NCBI RefSeq assembly: GCF_031082405.1 | Contig: NZ_JAVHJU010000017.1 | Span: 174,195 to 238,194 of the forward strand | From: Amycolatopsis sp. A133 | GTDB lineage: Bacteria > Actinomycetota > Actinomycetes > Mycobacteriales > Pseudonocardiaceae | DNA length: 64,000 bases | Direction of reading: 5' to 3' | Part shown: in pieces, positions 59,123 to 64,000 of the stretch | How the letters are laid out: each line of letters starts with the position of its first letter | Position numbering within the stretch: position 1 is the stretch's first letter | Program-made: the position numbers and the translations under genes | Notes under the pieces: model-generated | The model's input: only the letters and a program-made list of their open reading frames with translations | Databases searched by the model: none | Told to the model about the DNA's origin: nothing

Positions 59123-59830
59123 TCACGCCCAGGCCGGGATCCGGGGCACGTCGCCGTCGAGGGCGGAGCCGTCGGAGCGCCCGCTGAGCCAGGCCAGCAG
59201 CGCACCGGCCGACCCGCGGACGGTCGTCTTCGGGGCGGCGCCCATCGTCCACTCGAACCCGTCGGTGACCAGGCGCAGGGCGGGCAGGTGGGTACCGCGG
59301 GAGGTGACGGCGTGCTGGACGACGTCCTCGGTGAGCGGGCCGAGCAGCGCCAGCACGCGGTCGAGGTCGTACCCGCGATCGAGGTCGGCGAGGTGGATGG
59401 TCAGTTCGGACAGCCGCATCCGCGCCACGACGGCCCCGGTGACGGGCGCGCCCTGCCGGTTGCGGGCCTCCCGCGCCCAGGCGTCGTCCGGCAGTTCGCC
59501 GGCGTACCGCTCGAAGCGCCCGGCCGACGCGACGAAGTCCGCGAGCAGATCGGCGGCCGCGCGCTGGGCCCCGGCTTCGATGTCTTCCTCGCGGGCTTCG
59601 GCGCTGGCGTACATCGGGGTCTCGACGCCGGTGTTCGCCCAGGTGAGCAGGTTGCGCAGCCCATCGGCGTTGCGCGCGACGTGCGCGAGGACGTGAGCGC
59701 GCGACCAGCCGGGCAACGCACTGGGGGCGCGCAGCTCGGGCTCGCCGAGGCCACCGATGGCCCGCGCCCATTCGTCGTCGAGCTTCCGGATGCCTTCGAG
59801 CAGCGCGGGTGCCTTCTCGGGTGCCGTCAC
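59123..59830 (-). CDS. Mycothiol-dependent maleylpyruvate isomerase family protein
   Basis: A 235-residue MDMPI/DinB-type enzyme. The N-terminal domain has the metal His motifs WSRAHVLAHVARNADGLRNL and RLSELTIHLADLDRGYDLDR, and there is a C-terminal sterol-carrier-like extension (LVTDGFEWTMG...GSAGALLAWLSGR). Such proteins use mycothiol, consistent with an actinobacterium. The specific reaction is unknown. GTG at 59830 has TAGACT ending 7 nt upstream (leaderless). It lies 10 bp after choD on the same strand. Confidence 0.88.
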   Translation of the reverse strand: MTAPEKAPALLEGIRKLDDEWARAIGGLGEPELRAPSALPGWSRAHVLAHVARNADGLRNLLTWANTGVETPMYASAEAREEDIEAGAQRAAADLLADFVASAGRFERYAGELPDDAWAREARNRQGAPVTGAVVARMRLSELTIHLADLDRGYDLDRVLALLGPLTEDVVQHAVTSRGTHLPALRLVTDGFEWTMGAAPKTTVRGSAGALLAWLSGRSDGSALDGDVPRIPAWA

Positions 59831-59840
59831 GGCCCCGAGT

Positions 59841-61550
59841 CTAGGACCGTCGCAGGGCCGCCGGGGCAGCCGCCGGAACGGCCGGGTTCTTCGGCGCCAC
59901 CGGCTCCAGCCGGGTGTAGGGCGCGTCCTGCGGGGGACGCAGGTCCTCCTCGCCCTTGTTGGGCCAGAAGGAGAACGCGCGCTCGGCCTGGGCCGTGATG
60001 GTCAGCGACGGGTTCACGCCCAGGTTGGCCGTGATCGCCGCGCCGTCCACCACCGACAGGCCGGGGTAGCCGAACACGCGGTGGTACGGGTCGATGACCC
60101 CCTCCTCGGCCGTGGCGCCGATCGGGACGCCGCCGATGAAGTGCGCCGTCAGCGGGATGTCGAAGATCTCGCCCCACGTGCCGCCCGCGATGCCGCCGAT
60201 GTGCTCGGCCGTGCGCTCGTTGGCCTCGTGGCCGGCCGGGATGAAGCTCGGGTTCGGCTCGCCGTGGCCCTGCTTCGACGTGTACTTGCGGCGGCCGAAC
60301 AGGCCGCGCCGGGTGTACGTCGTGATCGAGTTGTCGAGGCTCTGCATCACCAGCAGGATCACCGTGCGCTCGCTCCAGCGGTAGCCGTTGAGCAGCTTCG
60401 CCGCCTGGACCGGGTGCTTGAGCATGAACGTCACCGCTTGGCGCCACCGCGGCACCGGCAACGTGCCGTCCGTCGCGATCGTCTGCAGCAGGCTCATCGC
60501 GTTGCTGCCCTTGCCGTAGCGGACCGGCTCGATGTGGGTGTTGTCGTCCGGGTGGATCGACGACGTGATCGCGACGCCGCGGCTGAAGTTGCGGCTCTCG
60601 TCGACCTCGGTGCGCGCCGCGCCGATGATCGCCTCGGAGTTGGTGCGGGTCAGCTCGCCGAGCCGGCGGGACAACCGGGGCAGGCGTCCGGTGTCCTTCA
60701 TCCGGTGCAGCAGGTTCTGGGTGCCCCAGGTCCCGGCGGCGAAGACGACCTTCCCGGCCGTGATCGTGGTCCGGAACCGCTTCGACGTCGTCCCGGTCTT
60801 CTTCAGCGAGACTTCGTAACCGCCGTCGACCGGGGTCACGGCCGTCACCGTGGTCAGCGGGATGACCTGGGCGCCGTCCTGCTCCGCGAGGTAGAGGTAG
60901 TTCTTGACCAGCGTGTTCTTCGCGCCGACGCGGCAGCCGGTCATGCACGAACCGCACTCGGTGCAGCCGACGCGCTCGGGACCGGCGCCGCCGAAGTACG
61001 GGTCCGCGGCGCGCTCGCCCGGCTTGCCGAAGTAAACGCCGACGGGCGTCGGGTGGAACGAATCGGCGACGCCCATGTCCTTCGCGACCGCGCGCATCAC
61101 GACGTCCGACGGGGTGACGGTCGGGTTCGTGACGACGCCGAGCATGCGGCTCGCCTGGTCGTAGTGCGGGGCGAGCTCGGACTCCCAGTCGGTGATGTGC
61201 GACCACTGCCGGTCGGCGTAGAACGGCTTGAGCGGCCGGTACAGCGTGTTCGCGTAGACGAGCGAGCCACCGCCGACGCCGGCGCCCGCCAGCACCATGA
61301 CGTCGTTGAGCATGTGGATGCGCTGGATGCCGTAGCAGCCGACCTGTGGCGCCCACAGGTAGCGCTTGAGGTCCCAGGACGTCTTCGCGAATTCGTCGTC
61401 GGCGAACCGCCGGCCCGCCTCGACGACGGCTACCCGGTAGCCCTTCTCGGTGAGCCGCAGCGCCGCGACGCTGCCGCCGAACCCCGACCCCACCACGACG
61501 ACGTCGTAGTCGAGGCCACCGACACTGGTGATGGTGTTACTGGCAGTCAC
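59841..61550 (-). CDS. choD: GMC oxidoreductase, ChoD-type (cholesterol oxidase-like)
   Basis: A 569-residue FAD enzyme closely matching mycobacterial ChoD. It has VVVVGSGFGGSVAALRLTEK (FAD), WAPQVGCYGIQRIHMLNDV, AGAGVGGGSLVYANTLY, a Cys-rich stretch GCTECGSCMTGCRVGAKNTL, and the C-terminal HRVFGYPGLSVVDGAAITAN with PSLTITAQAERA. The mycobacterial protein was named cholesterol oxidase, but its steroid activity is debated. GTG at 61550 has TACGCT ending 6 nt upstream. Neighbours guaB3 as in mycobacteria, but a DUF397 gene is inserted between. Confidence 0.9.
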   Translation of the reverse strand: MTASNTITSVGGLDYDVVVVGSGFGGSVAALRLTEKGYRVAVVEAGRRFADDEFAKTSWDLKRYLWAPQVGCYGIQRIHMLNDVMVLAGAGVGGGSLVYANTLYRPLKPFYADRQWSHITDWESELAPHYDQASRMLGVVTNPTVTPSDVVMRAVAKDMGVADSFHPTPVGVYFGKPGERAADPYFGGAGPERVGCTECGSCMTGCRVGAKNTLVKNYLYLAEQDGAQVIPLTTVTAVTPVDGGYEVSLKKTGTTSKRFRTTITAGKVVFAAGTWGTQNLLHRMKDTGRLPRLSRRLGELTRTNSEAIIGAARTEVDESRNFSRGVAITSSIHPDDNTHIEPVRYGKGSNAMSLLQTIATDGTLPVPRWRQAVTFMLKHPVQAAKLLNGYRWSERTVILLVMQSLDNSITTYTRRGLFGRRKYTSKQGHGEPNPSFIPAGHEANERTAEHIGGIAGGTWGEIFDIPLTAHFIGGVPIGATAEEGVIDPYHRVFGYPGLSVVDGAAITANLGVNPSLTITAQAERAFSFWPNKGEEDLRPPQDAPYTRLEPVAPKNPAVPAAAPAALRRS

Positions 61551-61715
61551 ACCTGGAGCGTAACTCCGCGTCCGCGTTCTGACCAGAGGTAAGTTACCGG
61601 CCAGTCACCCTTCCGGACGCTTGTCCCACGACAATTGTGGGTAATGATCAGAGAGCTCGATGTTCACGACGGCGATTCACCGCCGCAACGGGACACGATT
61701 TCCGGGAGGACCACG

Positions 61716-61916
61716 ATGGGCCCCCACAAGCTGACCGGTTGGCGCAAGTCGAGCCACAGCCACTTCGAAGAGAACGCCTGCATAGAGATCGGCACCGGAC
61801 CCGGTGTTGTCGGCGTGCGGGACACCAAGCAGGCCGCGGTGGCGGCCCGCCCGGTGCTCGTCTACTCCGCCGGCGCCTTCGCCGCGTTCCTCGCGCAGCT
61901 CACCGGCGAACGGTGA
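61716..61916 (+). CDS. Orphan DUF397 protein
   Basis: A 66-residue DUF397 protein: LTGWRKSSHS, then ENACIEIGTGPGVVGVRDTKQ, then LVYSAGAFAAFLAQLTGE. These proteins normally sit beside an XRE-family regulator and form a pair, sometimes likened to toxin-antitoxin systems in streptomycetes. No such partner is encoded here. GGGAGGACC precedes the ATG at 61716. The 3' end overlaps the convergent guaB3 gene by 17 bp. CCCAC-N7-GTGGG (61625-61641) lies upstream. Confidence 0.88.
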   Translation: MGPHKLTGWRKSSHSHFEENACIEIGTGPGVVGVRDTKQAAVAARPVLVYSAGAFAAFLAQLTGER

Positions 61917-63033
61917 GCCCCACGCGCTGGAACTCCTTGAGGTCCGAGTAGCCCGTCTTCGCCATGGCCCGGCGCAGCGCGCCGAAGAGGTTCACCGCCC
62001 CTTCCGCGTCGGACGACGGCCCGAACAGCAGGGTCTTGAGGTCGACGGCGTAGTCCGGACCCGCCGCCACGCGCGAGCGCGGCAACGACGGGTGCGCGGC
62101 CGCCGCCGTCCAATACAGGCCCTGCCCGGGCGCGTCCGACGCGGCGGCCAGCGGGGAGCCGAGCATGACGGCGTCCGCGCCGCACGCGATGGCCTTGGCG
62201 ATGTCGCCCGACACCGTCATGCCGCCGTCCGCGAGCACGTGGACGTACCGGCCGCCCGTCTCGTCGAGGTAGTCCCGGCGAGCGGCCGCGGCGTCGATGA
62301 TCGCCGTGGCCATCGGAACGCCGATGCCGAGGACGCGGTCGGTGCTCGTCACGCCCGGGGTGTAGCCGTGGCCGACGATGACCCCGGCCGCGCCGGTGCG
62401 CATGAGGTGCATCGCGGTGCGGTAGTCGCTGACGCCGCCGGCGATGACGGGGACGTCGAGGCGGCCGATGAAGTCCTTGAGGTTCAGCGGCTCGGCGTCG
62501 CGCTGGACGTGCTCGGCGGAGATGATCGTGCCCTGCACGACGAGGATCTCGACACCGGCCGCGATCAGGTCGGGGGTCAGCTCGGCGGCGTGCTGCGGGC
62601 TGACGCGCGCGGCCACCGTGACGCCGGATTCGCGGACCGTCTTGATGGCCTCGGTCAGCAGGTCGAGCCGGATCGGCGCGGCGTGCAGCTCCTGCAGGAC
62701 GCGCCCGACCGCGGTCGGGTCCTCGAGGTCCTCGGCCGCGCGGACCAGCTGGAAGATGGCGTCCTCGACGTTCGCGTGCCGGGCCCAGAGCCCTTCGGCG
62801 TTGAGCACGCCCAGGCCGCCCAGCTCGCCGACGGCGACCGCGGTGCCGGGCGAGACGATCGCGTCGGTCGGGTGCGTGACGAGCGGCAGGTCGAAGCGGT
62901 AGGCGTCGATCTGCCAGGCGGTGGACACCACCGAGGACGAGCGAGTCCGCCGTGAGGGCACGATCTCGACGTCGTCGAGGTCATACGCCCGCCGCGCGGT
63001 GCGGCCCATCCCGATCTCGACCAGGTCCCGCAC
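61900..63033 (-). CDS. guaB3: GuaB3 family IMPDH-related protein
   Basis: A 377-residue TIM-barrel protein of the actinobacterial/cyanobacterial GuaB3 group, which lacks CBS domains. It has VSTAWQIDAYRFDLPLVTHP, VAVGELGGLGVLNAEGLW, GVTVAARVSPQHAAEL, VIVGHGYTPGVTSTDRVLGI and HVLADGGMTVSGDIAKAIAC, and ends KEFQRVGLTVRR. The usual catalytic Cys of IMPDH/GMP reductase is missing from the active-site loop. GuaB3 has been proposed as a GMP reductase in cyanobacteria. GTG with GGAGGAGG 6 nt upstream. Confidence 0.93.
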   Translation of the reverse strand: MRDLVEIGMGRTARRAYDLDDVEIVPSRRTRSSSVVSTAWQIDAYRFDLPLVTHPTDAIVSPGTAVAVGELGGLGVLNAEGLWARHANVEDAIFQLVRAAEDLEDPTAVGRVLQELHAAPIRLDLLTEAIKTVRESGVTVAARVSPQHAAELTPDLIAAGVEILVVQGTIISAEHVQRDAEPLNLKDFIGRLDVPVIAGGVSDYRTAMHLMRTGAAGVIVGHGYTPGVTSTDRVLGIGVPMATAIIDAAAARRDYLDETGGRYVHVLADGGMTVSGDIAKAIACGADAVMLGSPLAAASDAPGQGLYWTAAAAHPSLPRSRVAAGPDYAVDLKTLLFGPSSDAEGAVNLFGALRRAMAKTGYSDLKEFQRVGLTVRR

Positions 63034-63157
63034 GTGAAGCCTCCTCCGACGACGACAATCTGCCGTGCCCCATTGTCGCTAGTCCGCGTGGGTGACGTGC
63101 GCACGGGGGTTGGAACAGCAGCACACGGGCAGTGCGCCCACCGGTCTCCCGGCACGG

Positions 63158-63688
63158 CTACACCCGCACGAACACGGCGACCGGCGCCAGCAAGGCCCCC
63201 AGCGCGAGGGCCAGCCACGTCGCCACCGGCGGGTAGACGTTGAGCCGGACCGCGCCGAAGTACACCGCACCCAGCGCCAGCAGGCTCGCGACGATCAGCA
63301 GGACCGGCCGGATGACGCCCGGGCGCAGGTCGACCACGCTGCCGCCCGCGCGCAGGTAGGCGACGCTCCCGTCGGCCGTGGAGATGTCGAGGGTCACCGG
63401 CTGGCCGGGCGGGAGGTCCAGCCCGGGGCCGACCGCGGTGACGCGGTAGTGCCGCCCGCCCGCGGCGTCCACGGTGATCGTGTGGCTCTCCGCGTCCTCG
63501 TCGCCGCCGAGCGGGAGCGCGCCCCGCTCGTGGGACACCACCTCGCCCTCGACGCGGTACGCCGGCGCGTCCCGGCCGGCCAGCACCTGGCACATCAGGC
63601 AGACCACACCGCCGAGGAACAGCGACACCAGCGCGACGGCCGTGAAGAACACCTTGCGCACTACGCGGGTGAACCGGTCGGCCGTCAT
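63158..63688 (-). CDS. DUF3592-like membrane protein
   Basis: A 176-residue protein with an N-terminal transmembrane helix (about 12-33: VFFTAVALVSLFLGGVVCL) and an external beta domain (YRVEGEVVSHERGALPLGGD, HYRVTAVGPGLDLPPGQPVTLD). Two C-terminal helices follow (about 128-146 and 152-175). This fits the DUF3592 architecture. ATG at 63688. Function unknown; 124 bp upstream of guaB3 on the same strand. Confidence 0.72.
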   Translation of the reverse strand: MTADRFTRVVRKVFFTAVALVSLFLGGVVCLMCQVLAGRDAPAYRVEGEVVSHERGALPLGGDEDAESHTITVDAAGGRHYRVTAVGPGLDLPPGQPVTLDISTADGSVAYLRAGGSVVDLRPGVIRPVLLIVASLLALGAVYFGAVRLNVYPPVATWLALALGALLAPVAVFVRV

Positions 63689-63889
63689 GCGCTCAGTGCA
63701 CACCACGACCAGCACGCAAGGCGATAGACCGATTACCGTAAGCACGCTAGGTCACGGTGACTTCCCGTTCGGACGTACGACCGGCGAAGGGGTACAGCAG
63801 GACGATCACATGCGTGTGCTCCCGCACGATCGCGCCGGAACCCGCCCGGTAGCTGGCCACTCGGCGGAGGCGGGCTCAAGCGCCCCAAT

Positions 63890-63924
63890 GTGGCATTGGT
63901 TGCGTTGAACGCACCGAACGCCAC
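63890..63924. repeat. Imperfect palindrome, probable dispersed element or terminator
   Basis: GTGGCATTGGTTGCGTT (63890-63906) faces AACGCACCGAACGCCAC (63908-63924); 14 of 17 positions pair around one central base. From memory, related elements occur often in Amycolatopsis genomes. It lies between a leftward and a possible rightward gene. Confidence 0.5.
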
Positions 63925-63969
63925 TTGGGTTCTTGGGGTGGTTGCAACATCGTGTGGTTGGAGGGTGTT

Positions 63970-64000
63970 GTGGCTGGTCGGGTGGGTCGGGTGTCGTTGC
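63970..64000 (+). CDS. Possible 5' end of a gene cut by the window edge
   Basis: GTG at 63970 opens the frame VAGRVGRVSL, preceded by GGAGGGTGTT. The G/T-rich run without C and the GGT/CGG codon use differ from neighbouring genes, as in some insertion-sequence transposases. Too short to identify. Confidence 0.25.
   Translation, partial: MAGRVGRVSL

Overview
The window is about 64 kb of very GC-rich actinobacterial chromosome, most likely from Pseudonocardiaceae and probably Amycolatopsis or a close relative. This is inferred from the G/C-biased third codon positions, the GTG starts, many apparently leaderless genes, and the family content: an ImuA'/ImuB/DnaE2 mutasome, a mycothiol-dependent isomerase family protein, DUF397, DUF1707, DUF5336, PerM and GuaB3. 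No rRNA, tRNA, CRISPR array, prophage or biosynthetic cluster was seen. Only the first bases of a possible mobile-element gene appear at the right edge.

Layout. 1-9.2 kb: the 5' part of icd, small enzymes and regulators (DUF2203, methyltransferase, DUF2000/AraC pair, HhH-GPD repair protein), two MFS exporters around an ArsR-type repressor, and folD with its DUF3017 partner. 9.4-15.6 kb: a roughly 1,000-residue TNT-toxin-domain protein, a pentapeptide protein, a VOC/AraC pair, a thioesterase and a methyltransferase. 15.6-22.1 kb: an SOS mutasome operon read leftward, imuA' - heptad-repeat ORF - imuB - small ORF - dnaE2, with coupled junctions and a perfect LexA box upstream. 22.2-39.6 kb: a block whose gene order matches Mycobacterium tuberculosis Rv0948c-Rv0957 from memory (chorismate mutase, uvrD1/pcrA, M23 peptidase, sucC, sucD, DUF5336, PerM, purN, purH). 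It carries extra genes, including a small unknown gene directly under a second LexA box. 39.6-46 kb: membrane proteins, a Ser/Thr kinase and, 16 bp behind it, a pseudokinase. 46-52 kb: a LysR/EamA pair, a decayed gene, and a PspC-type two-component system divergent from a PspC membrane protein. 52-63 kb: guaA, DinB, rhomboid, an ADH/ALDH pair, a Tat-exported flavoenzyme, a mycothiol-dependent isomerase family protein, choD, an orphan DUF397 gene and guaB3.

How the parts work together. Housekeeping purine genes (purN, purH, guaA, guaB3, folD) and TCA genes (icd, sucCD) alternate with DNA-damage functions (HhH-GPD, the mutasome, pcrA, the LexA-box small gene) and envelope signalling (M23, kinase and pseudokinase, PspC system). 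The most unusual signals are two uncharacterised short-repeat proteins welded into the SOS mutasome operon, a second SOS-controlled unknown gene, a TNT-domain protein that carries its own YezG-like immunity-type domain, and dispersed long palindromes that act as terminators and have also entered or capped coding sequences.
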